Assembly (NCBI GenBank): GCA_016708725.1
Contig: JADJFE010000013.1
Coordinates: 116,341 to 180,340 of the forward strand
Reading direction: 5' to 3'
Length of the DNA: 64,000 nt
From: Candidatus Aalborgicola bjergmarkensis
GTDB lineage: Bacteria > Pseudomonadota > Gammaproteobacteria > Burkholderiales > Burkholderiaceae_C
Below the pieces are notes generated by a model. The model was given only the letters and a program-made list of their open reading frames with translations. It was not told the DNA's origin and did no database searches. Positions within the stretch are counted from its first letter, which is position 1; each line of letters starts with the position of its first letter. Below are positions 1-9,692 of the stretch, in pieces. Both the position numbers and the translations under genes were made by a program.

Positions 1-1284
1 TTTACCGGTAGCATCGGTAACCTGTACTGTTGCTTCTCCGATAGTCCCTGCATTGATCGTAAGAGAGGTGTCACTGACGCTGGCACTAGCCACGCGGGTA
101 TCGCTGCTTCTTGCTGTATATGGCTTGGTACCGCCTCCTATCGGGAAATCCATAACACTACCTGGGGACATAGATATATCAGTAGGTGCCCCAGTAAAGA
201 AATCACCCTGCGCAGGCGCAAGCGTTGACACCGTGACCGGAATGCTCAACGTGGTTCCTGCCGAATCACGCAGGGTCAGACTGACATCACCCAAAGCCAA
301 CGCATTGATGGTCATGGTATTACCAGTCAAAAATGCCGTTGCGACACGCACATCATTTGACACAAGCGTATAAGGTGCAACACCACCACCAATGGCGAAG
401 CTACTTGTCGATTTGAGCGCGACCGTCAAGGGATTCGGTGCCGTAGTGAACAGGGGTACGGGTGTGTCTCCACTAACAGTCACAAAGAATGAGGTCGTTT
501 GCCGATCACTGTCGCGCACAATAATAGTTGTATTACCCGCAGCCACACCACTCACAATCAAGGCATTTCCGGACAATCTTGCTGTGGCGATTCGCGTGTC
601 AACTGACTCCACCGTATAAATTGGAACGCCTCCACCGACCTGGAATGTACGCTGCGTGTCTTTTGTGATGATGAAACTACTAGGCGCTGTGGTGTAAAGC
701 TCGAAGTTGCTGACTACGACGCTAATGGATATCTGATGGGCGTTGGCATCGCGCACAGTAATGGTTGCGGAACCACTCGCCAAGGCTGTAATTCTTAACA
801 GATTACCGTTGGTGATACTAGCCGTTGCGATACGCGCATTATTTGTGCTGACGGTATAACCTGGAACGCCCCCACCTATCGTATAAGTCGACTCCGATGC
901 GGTGGCTAGCGAGATGGAGGAAGGTGCCGTAGTGAATAAATCCTGCAGATTCCCCACCGTAACAGTAATCGTGGTAGTGCTCCCGTTGCTGTCACTCACT
1001 TGAATGCTAGCACTACCGCTGGCCACACCACCAATAGTCAAGGTACTATCCGTGACCGCAGCTACGGCAACCTGCACGCTGCTGCTGGTAGCCGTGTAAT
1101 TGCCCTTGCCTCCCATGATCGTGAAAGACTGCGACGTGCCAATCCCAACAGTAATGGAACTGGGTGCCGTTGTGAGCAGGTCATTGGCGATCCCAGCAAT
1201 CAAGCCCCCCGAACCACCGCCGCCGCCGCAGGCAGCAAGCAGGCCAGCCATCAAATACACCATCAAGAAGGAAAGGAAACGCAT
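1..1284 (-). CDS. Ig-like repeat surface lipoprotein (3' end outside window)
   Basis: The reading frame is open from an ATG at 1284 down to the window edge (428 codons seen). The N-terminus is a lipoprotein signal peptide with lipobox LLAAC followed by a Gly/Ser-rich linker, so the protein is probably lipid-anchored and exported. The rest is about five tandem repeats of roughly 80 residues, each with a TTAP start, an IGGG-x-PYT-like turn, a D-x-R-[VI]-AT segment and a final T-[IV]-T-V-x-D strand, typical of bacterial Ig-like (BIG2-type) beta-sandwich repeats. It lies 35 bp downstream of pilQ in the same direction, so it may be cotranscribed with the pilus operon. Function (adhesion or scaffold) is inferred only. 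Confidence 0.8.
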   Translation of the reverse strand, partial: MRFLSFLMVYLMAGLLAACGGGGGSGGLIAGIANDLLTTAPSSITVGIGTSQSFTIMGGKGNYTATSSSVQVAVAAVTDSTLTIGGVASGSASIQVSDSNGSTTTITVTVGNLQDLFTTAPSSISLATASESTYTIGGGVPGYTVSTNNARIATASITNGNLLRITALASGSATITVRDANAHQISISVVVSNFELYTTAPSSFIITKDTQRTFQVGGGVPIYTVESVDTRIATARLSGNALIVSGVAAGNTTIIVRDSDRQTTSFFVTVSGDTPVPLFTTAPNPLTVALKSTSSFAIGGGVAPYTLVSNDVRVATAFLTGNTMTINALALGDVSLTLRDSAGTTLSIPVTVSTLAPAQGDFFTGAPTDISMSPGSVMDFPIGGGTKPYTARSSDTRVASASVSDTSLTINAGTIGEATVQVTDATGK

Positions 1285-1319
1285 AGTTAAACTCGTTTTG
1301 GTTGCAGATTGGGGGTGGC

Positions 1320-3536
1320 CTATTTAGCGGTCTCAGGCATCATTCGGGGGGTGATGAATACGAGCAGTTCTTTCTTGTCTGTCTTACGAAGGTTGTCCTT
1401 GAATAAGTGACCTACAACAGGCAAATCACCGAAAAATGGAACCTTGTTTACAGCGTTATTATCTGACTCGGTATAGATGCCACCTATCATGACGGTGCCA
1501 CCATTGTCCACCAGCACTTGTGTTTTGATACGTTTGGTGTTTATGGAAGGCCCCGCTTTGGTTTCCTCTCCGCGCGAGTCATTAGAAACGTCCAGTTCAA
1601 GAATCACAGAACCTTCAGGCGTAATCTGAGGTTTTACTTCCAGTTTTAACGAGGCTTTCTTAAAGGCAATGGAGGTCGCACCGCTCGCTGTTGACACTTC
1701 GTAGGGAATATCGACACCTTGCTCAACCGTGGCACTGACAAAATTAGCCGTTACCACACGGGGACTGGACACCACTCTCCCCTTACTTTCGCTTTCGAGC
1801 GCGGATAACTCAAGAGTCAAGAAACGATTCGCTGATGCGCTGAATATGGACAGCGCGAACGATGCTGCATTGGTAGCCTTGGCAGGCAAATTGACAAAAT
1901 TCCCCGTAACGTCAAGGACAGGTACGCCGTCGCCTTTAGCGGAAGCAAGTGAATTGCTATAGTTCGTGCCAAACGCAACCCGATTGTCCCCACCAATACC
2001 GTAACCACCATCGCCTCCTGCAAGGGCGCGTCGATCAATAGCACCCAGTCGCGCGCCCAGTGCTTTCGCAAAGGTGTCATCCGCCTCAACCATGCGTGCC
2101 TCGATCATGATTTGCCGGATTGGTATATCGAACTCGTCGATCATCCTGGTGATGTAGGGGATGCGGCTGGGCACGTCCTTGACGTAGACCTTGTTGGTGC
2201 GTGGCTCGGGGGCGGCGCTGCCCTTTGGACTCAAAATACGGGCTTCAGAGTTGCCATACGAGCTATAGCGCGTGGTTCCTGATCCGGTACTGGTGGTCGA
2301 GGCTGTGGAAGTGCCGCCGTAATAACCCGAGTAATGGTACTTGGTGAGTAGCTCCGAAATGTCTTTGGCCAGCGCATACTTGAGCGAGTAAATTTTATCC
2401 ACCACACGCTCACCGCGATCCCGCTCATCCCGCATCTCAAAGTCGAGCTTGTTTGTAGCAGCCACTTCATCCTTGGGAGCAACCCAGATGACGTTACCAT
2501 TTTTGGTCATGGCCAAACCCTTGGCCTGCAAAATGATGTCCAGTGCCTGATCCCAGGGCACGTCCTGCAAGCGCAAGGTGACCGAACCAGTCACGCTGTC
2601 AGAAGCGACGATATTGTTGCTGGTGAAATCAGCAATTACCTGCAAGAGCGAGCGAACCTCGATGCTTTGGAAATTAAGTGACAACTTCTGCCCGGTGTAA
2701 CCGATCCCCGGCATCAGCTTGGTCGGGTCAACCTTGATGTCCTTGACCTCAACCACAAACTGGTCATCACTCTGGTAGGCACTATGCTCCCAAATCCCTT
2801 CCGGTTCGATGACCATGCGCACGCGGTCGCCCACCTGTGTGGTTGTGATGGTTTTCACCGGCGTGGCGAAGTCGGTAACGTCCATCCGTCGGCGCAGCCC
2901 CTCCGGCAGCGAGGTGCTCATGAACTCAACGATCAATTTCTTTCCATCCTGGCGCAGGTCAACGCCAACCTGGTTGTTCGGCAGGGTAACCAGCACGCGT
3001 CCAGTTCCGTCAACTTCCCGTCGAAAGTCTATATCTTTGAGGGGTGCAGCAACCCGGCTGACATTCTCCGCAAAGTTGACTGTCGTAGCCGTAGCTGTCG
3101 ACACGACCAATGCAGCCTGCACGGGCTTGAGCGTGACCAGTAAGGTCTTACCCTGTATTTCCGCTGTGTAAACCGTAGGTTTTTTCAAATTGAGCACCAC
3201 GCGGCTACGCTCCCCGGCCTGCACAACACTGATCGAATTCAGATTACCCTGGTCAATTTCGACGCTGGAGCGTCCCATGGCGCTGGCCACGCCAGGGAAG
3301 TCCAGTGCGATTCGCGCGGGTGATTGAACGACAAAACCATTCGGAACAGCGGGTAATGGCTGCGAGAAATTGACACGAACCACTTCAGACCCAAGCTCAA
3401 GCGAGCCGGTAACCGACTCAATGCTGATTGGCGCTTGCGCTGGAACAATTGCACTGAACATCCATGCAAAAAAGAAAAGGAAGGTTTGCCACACGCGCAC
3501 AAGCGCCCCCTGGTTTTGCTGATTTGCTTGATTCAT
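1320..3536 (-). CDS. pilQ: Type IV pilus secretin PilQ
   Basis: 738 residues, normal for PilQ, the outer-membrane secretin ring through which type IV pili leave the cell. A signal peptide/TM segment is followed by AMIN-type beta domains (about residues 35-260), a secretin/TonB short N-terminal domain beginning near LSLNFQSIEVRSLLQVIADF, an N1-like domain with a Ser/Thr/Gly-rich insert (STASTTSTGSGTT), and the C-terminal secretin core ending with VPFFGDLPVVGHLFK and ELLVFITPRM, the family's signature end. It overlaps pilP by 4 nt, so it is translationally coupled as the last pil gene of the operon. Confidence 0.97.
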   Translation of the reverse strand: MNQANQQNQGALVRVWQTFLFFFAWMFSAIVPAQAPISIESVTGSLELGSEVVRVNFSQPLPAVPNGFVVQSPARIALDFPGVASAMGRSSVEIDQGNLNSISVVQAGERSRVVLNLKKPTVYTAEIQGKTLLVTLKPVQAALVVSTATATTVNFAENVSRVAAPLKDIDFRREVDGTGRVLVTLPNNQVGVDLRQDGKKLIVEFMSTSLPEGLRRRMDVTDFATPVKTITTTQVGDRVRMVIEPEGIWEHSAYQSDDQFVVEVKDIKVDPTKLMPGIGYTGQKLSLNFQSIEVRSLLQVIADFTSNNIVASDSVTGSVTLRLQDVPWDQALDIILQAKGLAMTKNGNVIWVAPKDEVAATNKLDFEMRDERDRGERVVDKIYSLKYALAKDISELLTKYHYSGYYGGTSTASTTSTGSGTTRYSSYGNSEARILSPKGSAAPEPRTNKVYVKDVPSRIPYITRMIDEFDIPIRQIMIEARMVEADDTFAKALGARLGAIDRRALAGGDGGYGIGGDNRVAFGTNYSNSLASAKGDGVPVLDVTGNFVNLPAKATNAASFALSIFSASANRFLTLELSALESESKGRVVSSPRVVTANFVSATVEQGVDIPYEVSTASGATSIAFKKASLKLEVKPQITPEGSVILELDVSNDSRGEETKAGPSINTKRIKTQVLVDNGGTVMIGGIYTESDNNAVNKVPFFGDLPVVGHLFKDNLRKTDKKELLVFITPRMMPETAK

Positions 3537-4093
3537 TTAGACTTCTCCTGCAACTCCAATGTTGCAACACGTTCAATCCACTCACCGGCGGCATCCTGCA
3601 CAATTTCGCGCAATGTGACCTCGCTCTCGCTAATTTTCGTCACCTTACCGTAATTCATTCCGAGATATTGACCGGGCCTGATCTGGTAAAGCAGGTTATC
3701 GATCCTGACCAAGGCCACTGGTTGCCCCTGTTTGGTGATATGACCAACCATGATCATGGCATCCAAAGGGTACGCCTCCAAGGGCTCCTTACGTCGCGCC
3801 AACTCCGGAGCTACCAGCGAACTATCGGTAACAACTTGCGCTGTATCGCGCTTGAGCGCCTGCGTCAGTTTTTGCTGATTAAAGGGTTCAACCGTTCCAG
3901 CAATGGTATAAGCCTCGGGTTTGAACGGTTTGGGTTCCGGTAGCGGCACCACCCTGGGACGCGCCTCGTTGGTCTCCTTGATCATCCATTGCCGGATTTC
4001 CTCGTCGCCAGACGGACTGCAGGCGGACAAAAGCACGCAACATCCGGTCAGGAAAAACAAGCCCAGATGTTTCATTTGTTTCATCTGTTTCAT
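3533..4093 (-). CDS. pilP: Type IV pilus inner-membrane lipoprotein PilP
   Basis: 186 residues with a lipoprotein signal peptide ending in the lipobox LLSAC. PilP links the PilN/PilO inner-membrane complex to the periplasmic domains of the PilQ secretin. The C-terminal part (from about residue 110, GHITKQGQPVALVRIDNLLYQIRPGQ onward in pieces) is the PilP beta-domain with the typical GQYLGMNYGKV and L-x-E-x-V-QD-x-x-G-x-W motifs. The start ATG at 4093 overlaps the pilO stop by 4 nt and the stop overlaps pilQ by 4 nt. Confidence 0.95.
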   Translation of the reverse strand: MKQMKQMKHLGLFFLTGCCVLLSACSPSGDEEIRQWMIKETNEARPRVVPLPEPKPFKPEAYTIAGTVEPFNQQKLTQALKRDTAQVVTDSSLVAPELARRKEPLEAYPLDAMIMVGHITKQGQPVALVRIDNLLYQIRPGQYLGMNYGKVTKISESEVTLREIVQDAAGEWIERVATLELQEKSK

Positions 4094-4779
4094 TTCTTGC
4101 CTCCCTTGTCGCCGGTCGCCTTGGCGCCGGCCGCCTTTTGTTGGGCCGCAACTTCTTCTGGATCGAGGTAACGAAACGTCTTGGCTGTCGTGTCAAGAAT
4201 CAAACTCCCATCGGGCTTGGGAACAATGGACAGGTTGTTGAGCGTGACGATACGCGACAGATTGGCAATATCCGATGCAAAGGCGCCAATATCATGGTAA
4301 CGGCCACTGACTTTGATGACGATGGGCAATTCGGCGTAGTAATCCTTGACTGCTATCTGTCCTGGGCGGAATATGTCGAACTGTAAGCTGCGTCCCAGAC
4401 CGGCCTGATTGATATCGGACAACAAGGCATCCATCTCGGCCTTGCCAGGAAGCTGCTTTTCAAGCTGGTACACATACTGCTTGACCTGCTCGCGCTGCTT
4501 TTTCAAAACGTCCAGATTGTTGGCCTTGGCCACTTTGGTCTGGAAGTCTTTTTTGAGCTCGATTTCTTTAGCCTGCTCCAGTTGCAACTCGGCATCGTAA
4601 TTCACCAACCATGCAAACCACAGCGCAGCAACCACCACAATGGATGTCAGTAACAGCAAACCATAACGCGGTATAGCGGGCCACGAGGAGGGATCCTTGG
4701 GGTCGAGATTATTGAACTGATCCGTAATCTTTTGCTGAAGCTGTGCAAAATCTATCGAACGAGAAGTAGTGCTGGCCAT
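4090..4779 (-). CDS. pilO: Type IV pilus assembly protein PilO
   Basis: 229 residues: a short cytoplasmic N-terminus, one membrane helix (about residues 40-62, YGLLLLTSIVVVAALWFAWL), a periplasmic coiled coil rich in Lys/Glu/Gln (about 66-110) and a ferredoxin-like C-terminal domain. PilO dimerises with PilN to form the inner-membrane alignment complex. A Lys/Gly/Ala-rich tail ends the protein. It lies 11 bp after pilN and overlaps pilP by 4 nt. Confidence 0.95.
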   Translation of the reverse strand: MASTTSRSIDFAQLQQKITDQFNNLDPKDPSSWPAIPRYGLLLLTSIVVVAALWFAWLVNYDAELQLEQAKEIELKKDFQTKVAKANNLDVLKKQREQVKQYVYQLEKQLPGKAEMDALLSDINQAGLGRSLQFDIFRPGQIAVKDYYAELPIVIKVSGRYHDIGAFASDIANLSRIVTLNNLSIVPKPDGSLILDTTAKTFRYLDPEEVAAQQKAAGAKATGDKGGKK

Positions 4780-4790
4780 GCGTAATCCTG

Positions 4791-5435
4791 CTAAATCTTG
4801 CCACCAGCCGCTGCGGATGCAGCACCCGAAGCCGCCTCAGCCGCCTTGGCGGCAACCATCTTTTCAACCTCACTGGCACGCAGCAACTGCACCTTGATCA
4901 TGAAATTTGATACCCGCCGAACATCCTTGGAGCTAAGGTTGACCGTGCCAGTCACAATTTCAATCAACTCAGGCTTGTTAAGCCAAGGTGTTTTTGCGCC
5001 CGACAGATTACGCAGCAACTCCGAAACCCGTTCGTTGGACTGTGCCACACCATTGAGCGTGACAGACTGATCGGTCTGGGTCATTTTGGCGATGTAAACC
5101 CCGTCAGGCAATTGATTGACCAATTCGGTCAGCAAATGCACGGGCAAATTACGATCCGATTGCAAATTCTCCACCGCCTGCTGGCGTGCTCGCAAAGCCG
5201 CGATTTCAGCCTCTAGTTCGCCAATATCCTTGATCTTGGCCTCAAGCTGTTTAATCTCTGTCTGCAGAGTATTATTGACGAGCTGCTGCGCGCTAATCGC
5301 AGACTGGAACCATGAAAATATTCCGGCACAAATAGCAAGCCCTGCAATGGCTGCCGCACCCAAAGACGCATTGAACTGGTCACGGCGGCGTTTTCGAGCG
5401 GCTTCCCGATGCGGAAGCAGGTTGATCAAAATCAC
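4791..5435 (-). CDS. pilN: Type IV pilus assembly protein PilN
   Basis: 214 residues from a GTG start at 5435. I chose this start because GGAGGT lies 6 nt upstream and the product then begins ILINLLPHREAARKRRR, the conserved cytoplasmic PilM-binding motif (INLLP) of PilN; a longer frame to 5465 lacks this logic. A membrane helix (about residues 25-45) precedes a periplasmic coiled coil and ferredoxin-like fold; the C-terminus is Ala-rich. The GTG overlaps the TGA of pilM (GTGA), so the two are coupled. Confidence 0.94.
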   Translation of the reverse strand: MILINLLPHREAARKRRRDQFNASLGAAAIAGLAICAGIFSWFQSAISAQQLVNNTLQTEIKQLEAKIKDIGELEAEIAALRARQQAVENLQSDRNLPVHLLTELVNQLPDGVYIAKMTQTDQSVTLNGVAQSNERVSELLRNLSGAKTPWLNKPELIEIVTGTVNLSSKDVRRVSNFMIKVQLLRASEVEKMVAAKAAEAASGAASAAAGGKI

Positions 5436-6511
5436 TGTGCGAACCTCCGCAAAGCCAAACCACACGATGTCAGGTAAGAGGGCGCTTCCCGGGTCATTCT
5501 TTTCAAGCGCACGCCACTACCAAACTCCATACCCTCAAAGGGGTTGAGTAAATTACAGGGGAACGTGGTCTGTTGGCTTACAGCCGCCGTCAGACCTGGC
5601 AAGGCAGCCGAGCCGCCAGCAAGCATGACGTAATCCACCTTGTTGTGGGGGGTGCTGGTAAAGAAGAACTGCAAGGCACGCGCCAACTCCTGCACCATGG
5701 TGTCAATGAAAGGCCGCAACACCACCGACTCGTAGTCCTCAGGAAGTTCGCCACTTTGCTTCTTGTTTTCTGCTTCTTCCTGCGAAAAACCGTATTGGCG
5801 CATGATCAACTGGGTCAGCTGCGCGCCGCCAAAAGCCTGATCCCGGTCATACAAGACATCCTCATCACGAATCACCTGCATGCTCGTAGTCATGGAGCCT
5901 AGCTCAAAAAGGGCCACGATCAACCCAGCTCCCTTGTTGGGCAAATTCTCGATCAGGCGTCCTGCCGCCAGACGCGAAGCATACGACTCGACATCAACCA
6001 CAACGGGAGTCAAACCAACCGCCTCGGCCAACCCCTGAATATCCTGTACTTTCTCCTTGCGGGATGCGGCAATTAAAACTTCAATGTCCCCTGCAGATGT
6101 CGCGCTTGGGCCGATGACACAGAAATCCAGACTCACCTCATCCAACGGAAACGGGATGTACTGATTGGCCTCATTCTCAACCTGCTGTTCCAACTCCTGA
6201 TCTGTCATGCCGCCTGGCAGGATGATCTTTTTGGTAATAACAGCAGAAGGAGGCAACGCCATGGCCACGTTCTTGGTTTTTGTGCCACTCTTCTTCACCA
6301 GGCGCTTCAATGCACCCGCAACTTCATCGAACTTCTCGATGTTGCCATCAACGATCCATCCCCGTTCCAGGGGTTCAATGGCACAACGCTCCAGCACCAG
6401 ATTGCCAGCTTTGTCACGACCCAACTCCACCATCTTCACGCTGGTAGCACTGATGTCCAAGCCAAACAAAGGTGCCTGCTGGCCACTGAATAACGACCCC
6501 AATTCGATCAA
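5432..6511 (-). CDS. pilM: Type IV pilus actin-like ATPase PilM
   Basis: 359 residues, the usual PilM length. PilM is a cytoplasmic FtsA/actin-like protein that binds ATP and the N-terminal tail of PilN. Visible signatures are GLDISATSVKMVEL near the start (phosphate-1 loop), VLIAASRKEKV, ALFELGSMTTSMQVI (phosphate-2 region) and VMLAGGSAALPGL (adenosine motif) near residue 300. It is the first pil gene; its promoter must lie in the 283-bp gap shared with the divergent PBP1A gene. Confidence 0.96.
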   Translation of the reverse strand: MIELGSLFSGQQAPLFGLDISATSVKMVELGRDKAGNLVLERCAIEPLERGWIVDGNIEKFDEVAGALKRLVKKSGTKTKNVAMALPPSAVITKKIILPGGMTDQELEQQVENEANQYIPFPLDEVSLDFCVIGPSATSAGDIEVLIAASRKEKVQDIQGLAEAVGLTPVVVDVESYASRLAAGRLIENLPNKGAGLIVALFELGSMTTSMQVIRDEDVLYDRDQAFGGAQLTQLIMRQYGFSQEEAENKKQSGELPEDYESVVLRPFIDTMVQELARALQFFFTSTPHNKVDYVMLAGGSAALPGLTAAVSQQTTFPCNLLNPFEGMEFGSGVRLKRMTREAPSYLTSCGLALRRFAQ

Positions 6512-6740
6512 AACTATCCCCTGAAACAGTCCGGTAACACACCGGGAAAACTTGAAAGATTACGTCAATGCTATCAGCAAGATACTGACTCCGCAAAGGA
6601 TTATTCTGTTTTTGACACCTTCGAGCGTTGTCAAAAGCAGACGATTCACAGGCCATTACTAGAAATAGGTACCAAATCTGGTAACCCGCACCCGTAATAA
6701 TGACAATCATGACAACCAACGCACAGCAATTTGCGCAATG

Positions 6741-6769
6741 ACAGCCACTTGCGGACACATTTTTATAAT
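6741..6769 (+). promoter_or_regulatory. Possible sigma-70 promoter for PBP1A gene
   Basis: A perfect TATAAT lies at 6764-6769, 25 bp before the PBP1A ATG; the -35 position at 17-18 bp spacing (ACAGCC/GACAGC) is poor. The whole 6512-6794 gap separates divergent pilM and PBP1A and otherwise shows no gene or clear hairpin. Confidence 0.35.
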
Positions 6770-6794
6770 GCTAGGGCGACTCTAGCCGATTTTT

Positions 6795-9185
6795 ATGCAT
6801 TCCACCCCCACTCCGCCTGAAAAAAATAACCCCGAACACGACGAACAGCCGCTGACGCGCAAACCGCCGATGCACTGGATGCTTCGGGTCATCCTGTGGG
6901 GATTTGGTATCGTCACGGCGGGCGCCTTGTCGTTACTCATCCTGGTAGCACTGGCACTGGCTGTTGCCTTTCCGAATTTGCCTGACATCTCGGATCTCTC
7001 GGACTACCGGCCCAAACTGCCGCTGCGCGTATTTTCTGCCGAAGGCGAGTTGCTGGCTGAATTCGGGGAAGAACGGCGCAACCTGACCCCCATCGCCGAA
7101 ATTCCCAAAGTCATGACCAACGCAGTACTGGCAATAGAGGATGCGCGCTTTTACCAACACGGCGGCGTTGACTACCTGGGCGTACTACGCGCTGGACTCG
7201 CCAACGTGGGCAAAGCCAAAAGCCAGGGTGCATCCACCATCACCATGCAGGTCGCACGCAACGTATACCTATCATCAGAAAAGACATTTACCCGCAAGAT
7301 TTATGAAATTCTGCTGACCTTCAAACTCGAACACCTGTTGAGCAAAAACCAGATTCTGGAAATTTACATGAACCAGATTTTTCTGGGGAATCGTGCCTAT
7401 GGCTTTGCCGCTGCGTCCGAAGCCTACTTTGGCAAACCGCTCAAGGACATCACGATAGCCGAAGCCGCCATGCTCGCCGGCCTACCCAAAGCACCTTCTG
7501 CATTTAACCCCATCAGCAACCCGCAGCGTGCGCGCATGCGCCAACGCTACATCATTGACCGAATGCTGGAAAACGGCTTCATCACTGAAAAGGAGGCCGA
7601 AGCAGCCAAGGCCGTAGAACTGAAAATCAAATCTGGCCCAGGAAACGCCCAGATTCATGCCGAGTACGCCGCCGAAATGGTGCGCCAATTGATGTTTACC
7701 CAGTACGGCGACGAGACCTATACACGCGGGCTTGATGTGCACACCACCATCCGCGCAGCCGACCAGATTGCGGCCTACCGCGCCCTGCGCAAGGGCATCA
7801 TGGATTTTGAGCGCCGCCAGTTCTACCGGGGCCCGGAAAAATTCGTCACCCTGCCAGCCACCTCGCAGGATCTGGAAGATGCCGTAGATGAAGCACTCGA
7901 AGACCACCCGGACAATGGCGATGTCATGTCCGCCGTAGTGCTTGAAGCCAGCGCCAAAAAAGTCAAAGCCATGCGCCAGGGTGGTTTTGCGCTGGAAATC
8001 ACCGGCGATGGACTCAAGCCCGCCCAGTCCGGATTGTCTGACAAGGCAGCACCCAACATCCGCTTGCGGCGCGGGGCGATTATCCGGGTGGCAAAAACGC
8101 CCAAGGACACTTGGGAAATCACCCAGTTACCTGAAGTTGAAGGCGCCTTTGTGGCCATTGATCCGCGTGATGGCTCCGTGAAGGCATTGGTCGGCGGGTT
8201 CGATTTTGCCAAAAACAAGTTCAACCACGTAACACAGGCCTGGCGACAACCAGGCTCCAGCTTCAAACCTTTCATCTACTCGGCTGCGCTGGAAAAAGGC
8301 TTCACCCCTTCGACCATCATCAATGACGCTCCCTTGTTTTTCGATGCCGGCGTAACTGGTGGTCAACCTTGGGAGCCCAAGAATTACGACGGCACCTTTG
8401 AAGGACCCATGACTCTGCGGCGTGGCCTGGCGAAATCCAAAAACATGATTTCAATCCAGATACTGCGCTCCATCGGGGCAAAATACGCGCAAGACTGGAT
8501 TACCCGGTTCGGTTTCGAGGCAGAGAAACACCCCCCCTACCTCACCATGGCTTTGGGCGCCGGAGCCGTGACCCCCATGCAAATGGCTGTGGGATATTCG
8601 GTTTTCGCCAACGGCGGCTATCGGGTCAACCCCTGGCTCATCAGCAAAATCAGCGAACAACGCGGCAAGGTACTGGTTGAATCGCATGCCCCCACACTCA
8701 CCGGGCTCGAACCCGCCATTGATGCCCGCAACGCATTCATGATGACCAGCCTGCTTCAGGAAGTGACCCGCTCCGGCACGGCTGCGCGTGCACAGGCCAC
8801 CTTGAAACGCCCGGATCTCTACGGCAAGACCGGCACCACCAACGACTCCATGGATGCCTGGTTCGCAGGATACCAACCCACGTTGACGGCGGTGACATGG
8901 ATTGGTTACGACACGCCACGCAAACTCGGTGATCGGGAAACCGGGGGCGGTCTTAGCCTGCCCGTGTGGATTACTTTCATGGAAAGTGCACTCAAAAACG
9001 TGCCGGTCACGGAACCCTCCCCGCCAGAAGGCGTGGTACACGTGGGCACAGAATGGTATTACGAAGAATTTGCCAAAACTTCCGGCATCGGCGGTCTGGA
9101 ACACCACGAAAAAACAGCAACCGATCCGTTGGAATTGCCTGCAGCCGACGAAAAGAAACAAATCCTGGATTTGTTCCGCAACTGA
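6795..9185 (+). CDS. mrcA: Penicillin-binding protein 1A (bifunctional)
   Basis: 796 residues, class A PBP: peptidoglycan glycosyltransferase plus DD-transpeptidase. A cytoplasmic N-terminus and one membrane anchor (about residues 30-58) precede the GT51 domain with AIEDARFYQHGGVD (catalytic Glu) and STITMQVARN. The transpeptidase domain has the SxxK motif in PGSSFKPFIYS, SxN in AKSKNMIS and KTG in YGKTGTTND. An OB-type insert lies between the two domains. The pairing with a divergent pilM operon is the usual proteobacterial order. ponA is a synonym. Confidence 0.96.
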   Translation: MHSTPTPPEKNNPEHDEQPLTRKPPMHWMLRVILWGFGIVTAGALSLLILVALALAVAFPNLPDISDLSDYRPKLPLRVFSAEGELLAEFGEERRNLTPIAEIPKVMTNAVLAIEDARFYQHGGVDYLGVLRAGLANVGKAKSQGASTITMQVARNVYLSSEKTFTRKIYEILLTFKLEHLLSKNQILEIYMNQIFLGNRAYGFAAASEAYFGKPLKDITIAEAAMLAGLPKAPSAFNPISNPQRARMRQRYIIDRMLENGFITEKEAEAAKAVELKIKSGPGNAQIHAEYAAEMVRQLMFTQYGDETYTRGLDVHTTIRAADQIAAYRALRKGIMDFERRQFYRGPEKFVTLPATSQDLEDAVDEALEDHPDNGDVMSAVVLEASAKKVKAMRQGGFALEITGDGLKPAQSGLSDKAAPNIRLRRGAIIRVAKTPKDTWEITQLPEVEGAFVAIDPRDGSVKALVGGFDFAKNKFNHVTQAWRQPGSSFKPFIYSAALEKGFTPSTIINDAPLFFDAGVTGGQPWEPKNYDGTFEGPMTLRRGLAKSKNMISIQILRSIGAKYAQDWITRFGFEAEKHPPYLTMALGAGAVTPMQMAVGYSVFANGGYRVNPWLISKISEQRGKVLVESHAPTLTGLEPAIDARNAFMMTSLLQEVTRSGTAARAQATLKRPDLYGKTGTTNDSMDAWFAGYQPTLTAVTWIGYDTPRKLGDRETGGGLSLPVWITFMESALKNVPVTEPSPPEGVVHVGTEWYYEEFAKTSGIGGLEHHEKTATDPLELPAADEKKQILDLFRN

Positions 9186-9203
9186 CGAAATGGGGATCAA
9201 GCA

Positions 9204-9533
9204 TCAAGCATGAAACTGCAACTCACACCCGGCCTGCGCGCTGGCGCTGCGTGACAGTATCGCAAAAAACTCCCCCTGGCCCTTGGTATCCTGCCACAGG
9301 CCATCCACCCAACGGTAGTGGAATCCACCCGCTTGCGCCGCCAGCCAGATTTCGTGCAAGGGCTTTTGCTGGCTAACCACGATCTGGCTGCGATTTGGAA
9401 AGCCCAGGGTCAGCATGCCGCCAACGCGCTGGTTGTCAATATCGGCATCGGTTGTTTCGTTGATGCGATCACAGTTGGCCTCGATTGCCTGAAGCAAACT
9501 CTCAGCCAGATTCATGAATTCCAGGTCAGTCAT
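9204..9533 (-). CDS. cyaY: Frataxin-like iron-sulfur protein CyaY
   Basis: 109 residues, the normal size of bacterial frataxin, which binds iron and modulates IscS during Fe-S cluster assembly in the cytosol. The acidic N-terminal helix (ANCDRINETTDADIDNQ in part) and the strand motif GGMLTLGFPNRSQIVVSQQ followed by EIWLAA and GGFHYRW are diagnostic. It is convergent with the PBP1A gene and its start is only 12 bp from the divergent lptM start, so the two 5' regions must share promoter space. Confidence 0.95.
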   Translation of the reverse strand: MTDLEFMNLAESLLQAIEANCDRINETTDADIDNQRVGGMLTLGFPNRSQIVVSQQKPLHEIWLAAQAGGFHYRWVDGLWQDTKGQGEFFAILSRSASAQAGCELQFHA

Positions 9534-9545
9534 TACAATTCCACC

Positions 9546-9692
9546 ATGTTGATTTCAAAACAGATTCTAGTCAGTAGACTTATCCTTGCTGTGTGCGTGC
9601 TCAATATCGGCGCCTGCGGCCAGACCGGCGCCCTGGTTCTTCCAGAATCCGCGCCGCAAACAACAATAACACCCGCCAGAACACCCCCATGA
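9546..9692 (+). CDS. lptM: LPS-transport chaperone lipoprotein LptM (YifL)
   Basis: 48 residues: a lipoprotein signal peptide ending NIGACGQTGAL, where Cys is the lipidated residue and the CGQTG-x-L-x-LP sequence right after it is the LptM signature. LptM assists assembly of the LptD/LptE outer-membrane translocon. The stop overlaps lysA (ATGATG over the TGA), giving the standard lptM-lysA pair. Identification is by motif and neighbourhood. Confidence 0.85.
   Translation: MLISKQILVSRLILAVCVLNIGACGQTGALVLPESAPQTTITPARTPP

Noticed and set aside
53..619. Plus-strand open frames at the window start
   Set aside because: They are antisense to the Ig-repeat lipoprotein, whose minus frame has a lipobox and clear repeats.
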